From: Lumbricus terrestris
Taxonomy: Eukaryota > Annelida > Clitellata > Crassiclitellata > Lumbricidae
Direction: 5' to 3'
NCBI GenBank assembly: GCA_949752735.1
Contig: OX457036.1
Span: 87,981,987-88,045,986, forward strand
Length of the DNA stretch: 64,000 nucleotides
In this document: positions 35,140-52,436 of the stretch, piece by piece
Position numbering within the stretch: position 1 is the first letter of the stretch
How the letters are laid out: each line of letters starts with the position of its first letter
Notes under the pieces: generated by a model
What the model saw: only the letters and a program-made list of their open reading frames with translations
Databases searched by the model: none
What the model was told of the DNA's origin: nothing
Made by a program: the position numbers and the translations under genes

Positions 35140-37717
35140 TTAGGTCTACAGGTGAGGTGTGGGTCATGATGGGCCAGTATAAATGAACAACTTAGCATAA
35201 TTTTATTTGAAATGTTGTAGGCCTGACTAGACAGTGGTGGGTCCAGGATTTGACGCTTTTGGTATGGGGCGTAAAGATAACTCATTCAAGAAGTACTGTT
35301 ATTAAACCTTACAAATAAGAAATTGCACATTGTGTGACCTTTAAAACACAACTACATGCAGTGATTGGTTGCAATATAGATCTATCACATCGGTGAAACA
35401 ATCACAAACTAGTAGTTTTCAATTGTTAACGCTAATGTCAGCATGGACCACGTTGACATAATATTAGGCCTATAATTGTGGCTTATGTTTACGATTCAAA
35501 TTTCAAAGATTTCAGTATTTATAATTTCACAACCTCTTACTACATTACCGCAGCCTATTGTTGTATGAAATAAAATAATTGTTGTGGATTAATGCTACTT
35601 ACTGTGCAGTAATAAAGTTGTGTAAGTTACTGATCAAAACTAGATTGCGTAGAGGAAGGTTTTTAGTTTTAAAATGCTGTGCAAGAAGTTGCAAATTATA
35701 TTAGTTTCTTTTCTGTTTTTCTATTTGATCAGTTTTTTACTTTTAAAATATCCAAGCTGAAATGAACTAAAGGGAATCGGCCTATGAAAGTGTGCGTCTA
35801 AATTCATTCCATAAAACGTAATAGGTCCTTTATAGCGGCATACGGAACGCTTGTTCCCGAACTAACACTTTTAGTAGAGCGGGCTGGTGAAAAATTGTTC
35901 GCTTTATGATACAAGCATGAAATTTGATACATAGGCCTACTACGAATACGTCCTAAGGGAAATTTTGGCTATAGGCGTAGGAGGCGAGGGTCCAGGGGAC
36001 AAATGCCCCCAAATTTCGGACGAGTCTGTTTTTCGGGCAAGAATACCCGCGGAAATGTTAAACCACTAAGACTTAGGTTACACCACATTATCTGACAGTT
36101 TCAATTTTCTCGAATCGAGTTAGACACTAGCTCACAACCACCTTAGATAAGAAATTCGTGGGAAAAGTTCTGAATTCACGGTAGCATTTTGCAAATAATG
36201 GTTAAAATCGCAGAAAATTCACGAGTCGAAATTTGCCAGAAAATTGTGGCAATTTGGACTGGCTCAAGCAAGGTCGTTGAGAGAAATTTCTGGCCCCTAT
36301 AAGAATAGTCAGAGCTTTCACGGGTTCCTAAACTATCTAACTAAGACTGTAGAGAGAATACTGTATGAGGGAGAAAAAATTTATAAACAAGTTGAAATAA
36401 TAACAGTTCGGGCACGATTGGGAGCACCTATGAACGTTTCACCCTACAAGAGGTGCTTTATGGATAATTGAATAAGGTACAATGCAAAACAATAATTATC
36501 ATAATTATTGATTTATTCAGTTGCTCATCTGAAGTTCAAACTGATTGTTGTGAAGGCATTGGCTACATCATAAACTTTGCATTTTGGATGTAAGCCTAAA
36601 ATTGCCCAACCTGGGTCTCTAAAAGTGGAAGGAACCCAGAGTATTTGCCCCTCTGCCCCTTCTCCCCGAGTGCAGACGCAAACAGAAACTGCCTTTATAC
36701 AGAGACATAGACTAAGGGGCGGATCCAGGGTGGGCAATCTGGCCATGCTCCATTTGACATTTACACAGAACGTGGCCCCAATTATTGAATGTGACTAAAA
36801 AAGGACAATGATTCCAATACGACCATTACAAAGTTCCCCATGGTTTAAATGGCAGCGATTTTACGAAATGGCAACAAAAATAGGGACTTCTCAATAGATT
36901 TATTCAAATTTATCCGACTCTGGCAGATTTGCAGCGCTTTGAAACAACCAGCAAAGTGGTTTTATGACAAAACAAAATGTCTTCTGTTTCACTAATTTGG
37001 GGTTTTCAGACAAGGCTGTGCTGAAATGACTGCGTGCAGCAATTTAGAATCGAACGCCCATTATGTTGGCATGCCCAGCATCGCTTGTCCTATTTTATAT
37101 GCCCTTTCACTCCTTGCATATTATTACTGAGTGGATTTTCAATTGTTTGTATAATGTATAGTGTGGACAAGTGAGTGGATATAATTGATGCAAAAACAAA
37201 TACGGCATGTGACATTATGCTTTGACATTTTATAGACTAAAGCTTGCCACAGACGACACATGATATAATAATATTGTCAAATCGAAAGACTACACAGTAC
37301 ACACGTTCACGACTACTGAAGCCAGCAATTAAACGACAAGCTGACAACAAAAACAATGTTCCAAAATATATAAATCCTTCAAGATTTTTTTCGATCGAGA
37401 CATCTATACCATGACATTAAAATAGTTTCTTCACAGTGCTGCTAGCAAGTAAATAAACAGAAATTTGCAGCACTTAACATAACAATGTAGGCCTAGCATG
37501 TCATCACAACATAAATATAATAGTCAAAATATAAAAATGAAGGATTTTAAAAAAGAGCAAGACACAATTATAGCCTCTAAAAAGTCTAAGCATGCAGAGT
37601 TATAAGCCAACTATTAGTGCGTATTATCTCCTATTGCAGGTGTGCTGAGGGTTGCAGAAAAGGGTCTTAGAATTATAAAGCTGTAGGCCTAGCTAATCTC
37701 GTGCCACAATGCATCTA
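35140..37717. other. Region downstream of gene C
   Basis: No gene is recognised. The last 550 bp (about 37160-37717) align in patches (aattgatgcaaa, gacaagctgac) with 55130-55644 downstream of gene D, so they are part of the C/D duplication. Near 36715 the string aaggggcggatccaggg resembles a lone hAT end. Confidence 0.5.
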
Positions 37718-43006
<5,289 letters not shown>

Positions 43007-43557
43007 GGCTTCGTTTTAGCTGAAACGACACTTTCTCGGATAGCTCTCTCTATGTGGGAAAAGTTGCCTGAAGGTGATACGCACAACAACGTTACTCTAG
43101 AGAGCTGCAGCCAGTTCAATAAGCACCTCTCAACTAGCGTTTCGGAAACGATTGGCTTTTCGTTATGTTGGAACCGAGTTGACTAGCAACTGCAGCAGGA
43201 AATCGATTTGTTGGACTCATTCATCAAAGGCACTTGTTGCACAGAGAGAGATGGTCGCCGTGCGCAGAGCAGTGGAACGAGACAAAGACCGAAGCATGTT
43301 GCAATGGTACTTGTCTGACACAAAACAGCATGGAACAATTGGCGCTAATCTGGCTGAGTTGCTAGGCAACCATCCTGTGAAAATTCAAGTGGACTTCAAC
43401 AGACAACAATGGGATACGTGTTGCTAACGCCAGAATCGGTCAAGTAAGACTTAGTGCAGATTCCATTTATAACAGTTTCCGCTCTATCGTGCGGGCCTTA
43501 TAGATTTTGCATAACTATATAAATTATCGACGCCCTGCCATGTCCTTACACGCACAC

Positions 43558-44135
43558 GGTGACCGGACAAAATGGTAGGAAACAAAATGGTACCGACAAA
43601 ATGGTACGGACAAAATGGTATGGATGAAATTAAAGCTGGATTTGTTAATTTTTATATACGAAATAGAAGCTGGATTAATGAAAAAATACATGTGAAATGG
43701 AAGCTGGATGCAGGCTCAGCATGGGTATTTTTTATATATGAAATAGAACCTGGATTGATGAAAATAACGCTTTAGATATAGAAGCTGTATCAGGGTATTC
43801 TCATAGCTAAAATAGAAGCTGGATTAAAGAAAGATGCATTACAAATGGAGATTGATTAAAGAAATCTTACGGCTGAAATTGAAGCTGGATACATCATGAA
43901 ACATTTGAATGACAGACATCAATTCAGCTTCTATTTCTTAAGCATTTTTTTCGCCAATCCAGCTTTCTTTTCTCAAGCTTTTTTCTTCACTAGGGCTCTA
44001 CTTCAGTCACAAAAAAGCCATCAACCCTCTATTTCAGCAATAAAATACCCTCATCCAGCTTCAATTTAAACATACCGTTTTGTCCGTACCATTTTGTCTC
44101 TACCATTTTGTCCGCTACCATTTTGTCCTAGAGCC
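43558..44135. mobile_element. Phrase-array inverted-repeat element (family B'), MULE-like
   Basis: Both ends contain four units of gacaaaatggta in inverted orientation, followed by an aaagctggat-type sequence. Flanking cacgcacac is duplicated (43549-43557, 44136-44144), a 9-bp duplication as in Mutator-like elements, although the local CA richness weakens it. Inside are tandem gaaatagaagctggatt units. Confidence 0.6.
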
Positions 44136-44386
44136 CACGCACACACAAACGCACACTCGCTCACTCACTCACTCGCTGTTCCAAATGCATTCACACACCC
44201 ATACACAGACGTAACAAAGCCTACATCATCTATATGTAGTCGGACAGTCCGTACTATTTATGCTGGAACCTTACAACTTCAATCACGCCAGAATCCCGTA
44301 CGCTTTTGAAGTTTTCCCATTCGGAATAGTTGAGTATTGACGTATCATTGATTCCTTCGGGCTTCGTGTCCAGCGCGCTGAAACTA

Positions 44387-45683
44387 CAGGGTGCTCCAAA
44401 AAATACCCTAGTCTTTTTGCCAATATCTTGGCCAAAAGTAAGAATTTCGTAATGAACTTTTACAGTCTTAAAGACAATTCATATGTACACATGATGGTCA
44501 GATTTCATCAAAATATCTAAAACACGACAAAAGTTACACCACTTTTAGTGAGGTCACCATAGTTTTTTGACGATTTAAAAACGCGACGCAGCAAAAAGTA
44601 TCTTGACCAAAAGTAAGAATATCAAAATGAAATTTCTATACCTAAAAACAATTCATAACTGCACATGATGGTCAGATTCCATCAAACAGATTCCAAACAG
44701 AACAAAAGTTATACCACTTCTAGGGAGGTTACCCACCGTTTTTTGACGATTCAAAAACGAAACGCAACAAAAAAAGTAACAAAAAGACGATTTGTTCTCA
44801 TCTAAAATATATAATTGGTATCAAATAGTCTTGATATTGCCAGAGGATCATTATTATCAGGGCCGTAGCAACAAAGAACGTGGCCCCCTCCGAACATAAT
44901 TATCATGTCCAAGGCGGCGGGCCCCATAAAATGCAGAAACTGGAAACAGCTAGTACTTACTATATAGAATATGCAGGGCTCATGTAATATTATACATACA
45001 TAACCCTGCAGTAGGCCTATGCATGTATTCCGTATTTACTTCACGGCATTGTCAGTAAAACCAATATGGATCGTGCAATAGCGTCAATAAATATCATTTA
45101 CTTACTTATACCTTACATACTTTACACATTTAGGGGCCCCCTTTCCTTGCGGGGCCCCCTTCGGTCGGAGGGTACGGAGGGCGGTCGCTACGTCTCTGAT
45201 TATTATTACTATTTAAAAAGGAAACAGGGTACCAGCGTAGCTGCGCGTCACTGAGAAGTTGATTAGCAAGATGACAATCAAATTGGTAAATAAGGAATCT
45301 GTCAGATTAATCCACAGTTCCATCAAGAACTTGGCAAAGAGACTCAAAAGAAGTTTTGGCACTGGTGGTGGGCACATTGAACACAAGTTGTGAAGCACTA
45401 CCAAGTTCATTTGACAACAGTTATTTGAGATGAGACTTAATAAAATCGTGTTTTTGTTACTTTTTGTTGTGTTTCGTTTTTGAATCGTCAAAAAACGGTG
45501 GTTGGCCTAACTAAAAGTGGTCTAACTTTTGTTCTGTTTGAAATATTTTGATGAAATCTAACCATCATGTGTCAACATGAATTGTTTTTGAGCCTGTAAA
45601 ATTTCATTTCGAAATTCTTACTTCTGGCCAAGATAATTTATTGGCAAAAACCAAGGGGGGCTTTTTTTTATTGGCGCACACTG
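44387..45683. mobile_element. Mariner-type palindromic MITE with a nested hAT
   Basis: The ends cagggtgctccaaaaaa and ttggcgcacactg are flanked by TA. The arms repeat gccaatatcttggccaaaag and gttttttgacgat. A 341-bp hAT lies inside (44858-45198). Its family member without insertion is at 57562-58340. Confidence 0.75.
44858..45198. mobile_element. hAT MITE nested in the mariner MITE
   Basis: The ends are CAGGGCCGTAGC and GCTACGTCTCTG. The 8-bp duplication attattat is perfect. Internal GGCCCC-rich blocks resemble family E. Confidence 0.85.
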
Positions 45684-46395
45684 TAGGTGACTCGGGGGCA
45701 TAAATGGGATGGCGCACGGGCACAATGGCCGTGCCGCAGTCGATGTTCAGAAGCACTGTCATTGACAGCCATATCTGTTGTGCATACTATGCATGCATAT
45801 GTTTGGAGACAAATACTATGGCGCTATTTGAGCAACTGACAAAAGCCAGTGTGTGCAATGAGTGCAAAGCACACGGATCCACGACCTCCAGAGGCACACA
45901 GAGATTGTTGAATTATTAATCCAACTTATAATCGTATTATTAGTAATTCACAATAATTTGTGACATTTGCAGTTTTTTGAACACACTCGCATTTGGTTAT
46001 ACGATAGGCCTACTCATGGGCGCCCGCAGCATAGGTCAAGGAGGGGTGGCTTCACTCGCGTGACCCCCTGGAAATCATGACTAACTGTTAAGTTAATAAT
46101 GGCATTTCTGGGGGAAATATTAGTGGTTAAACGGGACAGGATGCCAGAAGTATTAGACCTATTATTTCTTATCATCCACACATACTAGCATCATCTTGCA
46201 ATTATTTTGACCGTCATGACTGGAGACGAAAACGCAGGATAAAGGGAGTTCAGCATAATGTTACCTGCCAGCAGCACGGTGGTTGACAGGTACCAGCAAA
46301 ATAACGAAGTAAGCCACGTATTATGACCCTATTTTTGCACTTGCAGAGAATATTGCTAAACTTATTTTTAGGTAGGGGCTATGAAACTCATTCAT
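45684..46395. other. Unassigned intergenic stretch
   Basis: No gene is recognised. A lone hAT-like end may lie near 46015 (tcatgggcgcccgcag). Confidence 0.3.
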
Positions 46396-47045
46396 TCATT
46401 AATTCATTTCAAGAATTTATATAACGCCCCTTCAAGAAAACCACTCAGAAGCGCTCCCTGTCTAACCACGGTGAAACAAAAAAGTTTTGAGGAGCTTGTA
46501 AAGCACTGACAAGTCAACTCTAGGCAACAGACGCATCTCCTGCGGGAGACTATTTCAGACAACAGATGGACCTACAACTGAGGTTTCAACACGCGGGACC
46601 AAAGGTTTCCCACTAGAGACAGAGCGAAGGGCTCTGCAAGACAAGACAGCAGATATTGGACAGCAGAGTTCACATAAATAGATCGGGGCACAACCAATGA
46701 GACAACGCCAAACGAGTGAAGCAATTCAATATTCGATGCGCTGTGAGATAGGGAGCCAGTGTAGAGTATCACGCATGTAAGATGAAACAGATGTATATTT
46801 AGATATCCGCCCAATTGGATACTGGACAGGCTGCAGACCGAAGAACACGGTCTAGTCGGGATATCAATAATTGAGGCAAACCGACCAGGATAGAGCAATA
46901 GTAGTCCAAGCGGCTGGTGACAAAAGCATGGCCATGGGTAGCAGCAGATTTCTGCGACATGGAGCGAGAGATGACCCTTAGCTGACGTATTTGTGGCGGT
47001 CCACACCGAAATCAGCATTAAGTCGGAAATTAGGCTACGCATCAG
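46396..47045 (-). mobile_element. Decayed L2 LINE 3' part
   Basis: The tail ggcgttatataaattctt with (GAAT)n lies at 46396-46430 on the minus strand. Upstream residues (SSIQLGGYLNIHLF, LLSCLAEPFALSLVGNLWS) match ORF2 with many lesions. More of the same LINE appears at 48700-48920 beyond the solo LTR. Confidence 0.6.
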
Positions 47046-47323
47046 AGATATTTAGGGAAATAGTGTGTTTGTGATTTTTTTGCAGAATTTAATAATAAAA
47101 AAGAAATTTAAAAAAATTATTTTTGTTTTAAAAAAAACAAGATTTAGAGTAACTATTTTAATGCTCTTGATACGCAAAGTAGTTTATTTTAATTAAGTTA
47201 ATTTGTTAATTAATTAGTTTCAATGGATCACTTTTTCCTTATATCTTCGATTGGAATAAAGCTAGAGCAATATCTTTTAAAATCATTTTAAAAGCATGAG
47301 ACAAGGCCTTTGAAATGATGTAT

Positions 47324-48627
47324 TGTTGGAGATCGGGTTCATGGGGTTTGTTCTATTTTTATCGAGTGTCTGTCCTCGTGTCCGTCTAAGTACCGCGTCT
47401 ACATGAATTGGTGTCTACATGGGCGTGGCTTAGTGTCTACACAGCCTAGCGTCTACATGGGCTAGTGGGCGGAGCTTAACGTCTACACAGCCTAGCGTCT
47501 ACATGAAATTGGTGTCTACATGGGCGTGGCCTAACGTCTACACAGCCTAGTGTGGGCGGAGCTTAACGTCTACACAGCCTAGCGTCTACATGAAATTGGT
47601 GTCTACATGGGCGTGGCCTAACGTCTACACAGCCTAGTGTCTACCTGAAATGGGCGAGGCCTCGTGATGCTCATATACGAGTGCGCACGCAGGCACGCCA
47701 GCCACGTAGAGAACAGTCAGCGAGAAACAGTCATCGAAGTGCAGTCATCGAATCGCCGAGAAACAGTGGAAAGACGCGTCGGTCGGCTGTTGCGGGATCG
47801 AGTCGCAGTACAGTCAGCGGGTGATCGTCTGGAGGAAAACGCTTTGGAGAGCGCACGACGATTCGACGACGCTACCGAAATTCAGCGCCTGTCGACGAAA
47901 GGTTTGGAGGCCTTTGCTGTGCAACTGCGACGCCTGGATTCGAAGCCTGACCTGCGACGGAAGGTCTGGTGATCTCTGCTGTGCAACGCCGACGATTGGA
48001 ATTCGACGCCGCTGCTATTGACGTATTCGATTGGGATCCGACGCTGTCGACGACGAAAGGTTTGGAGGCCTTTGCTGTGCAACGCTGTCGACTGGGGTTC
48101 AATTCCTGACCCGCGGTCGTGCTCTTCTGGAATCCGACGCCTACGGACGACGGAAGGACTGGTGAGCGTCGCTGTGCCACGACGAACAGGATTCAACGCC
48201 GGACCTGCCAACGATTCCGACCGGGTGAGCGCAGTGGTTCAGTTCCTGTCTTCGACGACGCCGACTCGGGTTCGAAACCCGACCCGCTTCACGGACTTTC
48301 TGCGTGCGCTGGCGAGGCAGCGGTGATCTACACGACGACGATTCGGCGTTCTGCATTGACAATTGCTGTGAACAGTGGTGCAGTGGTTTTGGGACAGTGG
48401 CGCTACACGAATAGCTCCGAACTTGCTCCGAACACTGGCGCTATAGAAGTTGGCTGAGGACTGCTTTGCGAAGTTCTTCTTTGATTGTCGAATAAATGTG
48501 TTTCAAGCCTGACTGGCTAGTCGTCAATCTTCAGTTGACGCCGGACTACACGGACGGACATCACCTGGGCGACTAGGGTTTGGGGTTCGGTTCCTGATGG
48601 TCATTAGCCCAGCCCTGGTCCGCAACA
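47324..48627 (+). mobile_element. Solo LTR with 4-bp target duplication
   Basis: It begins TGTTGGAG and ends CGCAACA, with TGTTG/CAACA inverted termini. GTAT flanks both sides (47320-47323, 48628-48631). AATAAA lies at 48491-48496. Frames on both strands within it are not supported as genes. An internal minisatellite occupies 47390-47655. Confidence 0.8.
47390..47655 (+). repeat. Minisatellite of gtctacatgggcg-type units inside the LTR
   Basis: Units alternate gtctacacagcctagcgtct, acatgaaattggtgtctaca and tgggcgtggcctaac, with a higher-order period near 75-100 bp. Confidence 0.8.
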
Positions 48628-48699
48628 GTATCAAACTCAATATCTTGGAAAATCACCTTAATGCCGGTTTTGGTGTGTGGCGCCACATATGGTAGTAGC

Positions 48700-48925
48700 C
48701 TAACAGCCACAAGTCAGTTGATTGACATGCTTGGAGAAACTAAGTTCTTCATTCAGTGTAACACCCAAGTCCCGTAGAGATTAAAAAAATGTGACATGGG
48801 GAAATGCTTTAGCCACGTCACAACGATCAACATTTGCCAGTCGTCTACGTCCACCCAGCCAGATGAATTGAGTCTTGGAAGAGACGGTTAGAGGCTAACC
48901 AGCTAGCGAGCTCATCCATAGCAAG
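48700..48925 (-). mobile_element. L2 LINE fragment, reverse-transcriptase C-terminal side
   Basis: The minus-strand translation contains TQFIWLGGRRRLANVDRCDV and RDLGVTLNEELSFSKHV. It corresponds to TQLIWLGTPQQ and RDLGVTLDCSLTFSTHV in the LINE at 52437. Confidence 0.7.
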
Positions 48926-48929
48926 AGAC

Positions 48930-49090
48930 GGTAACCCGTCAAAATAACCCAGTCAAAACAGCCCCGTCATAAACGCCCATGGACAAAACAGCCCAGAAAA
49001 ATTAATTCCCGACAAAATAGCCCCGTCGAAATAGCCCCGTCAAAACAGCCCGTGTAAACAGTTCCGTGAAAATAGTCCAGTCATAGGCGG
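48930..49090 (+). repeat. Phrase array gtcaaaacagccc (family H)
   Basis: About nine units varying around gtcaaaacagccccgt. No inverted partner array was found, so this is one end of a broken element. Confidence 0.65.
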
Positions 49091-49129
49091 CACGGACAGC
49101 TCAGTTCCAAAACTTCTTTTTCAGATGTA

Positions 49130-49400
49130 TAAAAACATTCATCCAGCTTCCAGTTCTGAAGCGTTTTATCGTTCATCCAGCTTCTATTTCAAACATAATT
49201 ATACAATACCTTCATCCAGCTTCGATTTCTCGAGCGTTTTATCATTCATCCAGCTTCTATTTTAGATATAAAATACCTTGATCCCGCTTTGATTTATCAA
49301 GCGTTTTATCATCTATCCAGCTTCTATTTAAGATATGGAATACCTTGATCCCGCTTCGATTTATTAAGCGTTTTATCATCCATCCAGCTTGTGATTTTTT
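49130..49400 (+). repeat. Tandem repeat of catccagcttctattt units
   Basis: About 70-80 bp units (ccagcttctattt, gataccttgatcccgctt, gcgttttatcat). On the minus strand they match the gaaatagaagctggat units inside 43558-44135. Confidence 0.7.
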
Positions 49401-50678
49401 CTCACATGGCATTTCAAACCAAAGAAACGCTTAAGAAATCTTGAACAGCGGTTACGCTGTTCAAAATCGCATATTTTCGAGATGCATTCATTTTTACGGC
49501 TTTAGCCTACATGCCATCTTGTAATAAATGAAAGTAGAATCAGTATTATTATTAGACGAAGCAGTGGAAGATAATGAGCAGAGGCGAAATAAAAAAGGAA
49601 AACATCACAGAGTGGAATTGCTTTTTCCGCCCCCACACCTTCGAATCTCAGCAAGCAAGGCTGGGTCGCTCACATCCCAGTTGGTGAATCCATCTTTTAA
49701 AGGCAGCGATGTCGTTGATCTGGCTTTCAGAACCAAGTACTGCACGTGGGAATCATCCAATCACTTTCAGACTAAAGTCCTGGCTGCAGGCAAATACATA
49801 GGCCCACACTTCGCCTTCATTAATATAATATTAGAGGAAGTAAGCTTATGTATCATTATAAAATCGAACAAGACAAACAGGAACAGTAAATAGCATACAG
49901 GTATTTAAAGAATTTTGTAAAGCGATTCTTAGAAAACTCTGTCCTTTAAAAACGTAAGAACATCAGTTTGCACTCAATGCAATAGTTTTAAAAATAGTTT
50001 TTGTGATGGACACGACATTATGCGTAGCTATAATCATACAATAAATGTGGCTTGTAGGCTACATGCAACAGCAGATGATGGCCACTGGGGAAAATGTGAA
50101 CCACTGGGGAAATGGGAAGCACCGGAGATTCCTGATGTTCTCTGGTTTCGCCTTCATGCAGCATGGAGCAAGATCAAGGATAGAGAAGCTCACCATCGCA
50201 TTGTGAGCTGAGTTTTCAGTTAGAGGAAAATAGGGCTTAGCCTATAATAATACCGTACATGTACTACATAGTTTTCTTCACGAGAGACACGGAAGTCAAG
50301 ATTCGACCTGTAGACTACACAGGCTATATATTATATTCAGGTGTGATTCTGATATCCGATACTTGTTGGACCTCACGTACATTTTTCTATGGCAACTAAC
50401 CTTCGCCAAAACAGTTATATCCATTAACACGAGAGTCCCGTTCGTCCTCTTTCCATACATGTACATTACAGACTATAACAGTTACTCTTGAGAGCAATGT
50501 TAGATGAAGTCCAATGCACAATATCGCATGCTTGTGCCTCTTTTGGGGATGTGGAATAATGCTTGCCTATTTTCATACTCCTTTCACAGCTATCGGTCTT
50601 CGGTCTCTTTAGGCTTTGCCTGCTCTTCGATTCCATCTACAGTAACTGTGATGTAGGCCTATGTATATATGTGCACTT
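49401..50678. other. Stretch with two unassigned open frames
   Basis: Plus-strand frames at 49528-49893 (121 codons) and 50020-50211 (63 codons) have no family that I recognise. LLLDEAVEDNEQRRNKK is reminiscent of the start of PIF/Harbinger-type proteins, which is too weak to assign. Confidence 0.3.
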
Positions 50679-50735
50679 GTTATAGCGCTCCTTCAAGATA
50701 ACTACTCAGAGGCGCTCCCGATTACCGTTATGCCT
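50679..50735 (-). mobile_element. SINE/L2 tail fragment
   Basis: gtgcacttgttatagcgctc and actcagaggcgctcccgat match the tail of the SINE at 15805. Confidence 0.6.
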
Positions 50736-50945
50736 CTTCTTATCTAGTTAGCCAGTTAACAATATGATAAAATTAAACATTTAATCTAAAACATTTTACA
50801 GCTCACACCATTTCGATGGATTACACTTTAAACGAAATTTAAAGGATGGTAATAGTAAAAGAAATTATTGTAAATATTAATCGTAGTAAATGCATCTAAA
50901 TTAACCGCCTGGGAAAGTATGGCAGTTTCATAGGATGGAAGCAGG

Positions 50946-51861
50946 CGTATCCTATCAAAAGGGCGACTTCGAAAGGGCGACCATCAGAAGGGCGACCTCA
51001 TAAGGGCGCCGCTTTTAAAGGCGACTGTTCGAAAGAGCGCCGATCAAAAGGGCGACCGCACAAATGGGCGACCATCAAAAGGGCGAACAATGAACGTTCG
51101 CAGTATGTTCTGAATGGTAGGTGGAGGACGGTCGGCCTACATGAAAGAAAAAGAAAACATCAGAACGTTCTCATTGTTTCAACGAAATAGGTAGATGCTA
51201 GATGCTTAGACGGTCGGCCTACATTAACGAGAAATACGCAAACAGGCGTATGTACATTGTACATTGTACAACTTACTACAAAAGGTTGAATATTACGGCA
51301 ACAGAAGCACCATGGAGTACCTCCGAGGTATAGCTCATAACATCACCCTCAACATTTGAGCGGAGACTTTCGTATGTTGGACTCGCTAATCACCTTTAAC
51401 AAGTGGCCGCAGAGACTTTCGTTTCATCGAATAGCTTTATTATTTACTTGGACTTATATTTCACAGTACTAATCGACGTTTTATAGAGACTTTCGTGTCA
51501 TTAAGTAGCATTAGTTTTAGTGAACATTAATTTTATTGAACATTGAACACTATTACATCGTTATTTGACTTATTAGAAAATTTATAAGTAGCCTACTAAT
51601 CGATGAAGAGTATTACATAATTTTACTTATTATAAGCTTTCAAAGTAGGCCTACTAATCGACGTTGTACTTGTCTTTCTTTCAAATGACTATAAATACTT
51701 CCTTTGAAAACATTAAAAAGTCGCCCTTTTGATGGTCGCCCATTTGTGCGGTCGCCCTTTTGATCGGCGCCCTTTTGATCGCCCCTCTTTCGAAAAGTCG
51801 CCCTTATGAGGTCGCCCTTCTGATGGTCGCCCTTTCGGAGTCGCCCTTTTGATAGTAAACC
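50946..51861. mobile_element. Phrase-array element (family A'), MULE-like, 9-bp duplication
   Basis: Long inverted arms (about 140 bp) are built from aaaagggcgac phrases such as atcaaaagggcgaccatcag. They are bounded by a perfect ggaagcagg duplication (50937-50945, 51862-51870). Inside lies a MEYLRGIAHN coding remnant near 51312. Long inverted repeats with a 9-bp duplication fit Mutator-like elements. Confidence 0.75.
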
Positions 51862-51935
51862 GGAAGCAGGTTAGCGATCGTTGCTAAGATATGTAAATGA
51901 CCCAAACACGAATAACTGGACTAGGCATACATACC

Positions 51936-52111
51936 GGCATACATACATACATACATACATACATACATACACACATACATACATACATACATACATACAT
52001 ACATACATACATACATACATACATACATACATACATACATACATACATACATACATACATGCATACATACATACATACATACATGCATACATACATACAT
52101 ACATACATGCA

Positions 52112-52145
<34 letters not shown>

Positions 52146-52239
52146 CATACATACATACATACATACATACATACATACATGCATACATGCATACATACAT
52201 ACATACATACATGCATACATACATACATACATACATACA

Positions 52240-52273
<34 letters not shown>

Positions 52274-52436
52274 CATACATACATACATACATACATACAT
52301 ACATGCATACATACATACATACATACATGCATACATACATACATACATACATACATACATACATACATACATACATACATACATACATACATACATACAT
52401 ACATGCATATATACACACATACATACATACATACAT
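51936..52436. repeat. (ACAT)n microsatellite, about 500 bp
   Basis: Nearly pure acat units with occasional gcat and atat. The several long frames on both strands are artefacts. It directly abuts the 5' break of the LINE. Confidence 0.97.

Noticed and set aside
47664..48457. Overlapping 100-codon frames on both strands
   Set aside because: They lie inside the solo LTR and no domain is recognised.
49528..50211. Harbinger-type transposase fragment
   Set aside because: Only a short LLLDEAVEDNEQRR-like string is suggestive; no catalytic or Myb-like motif is visible.
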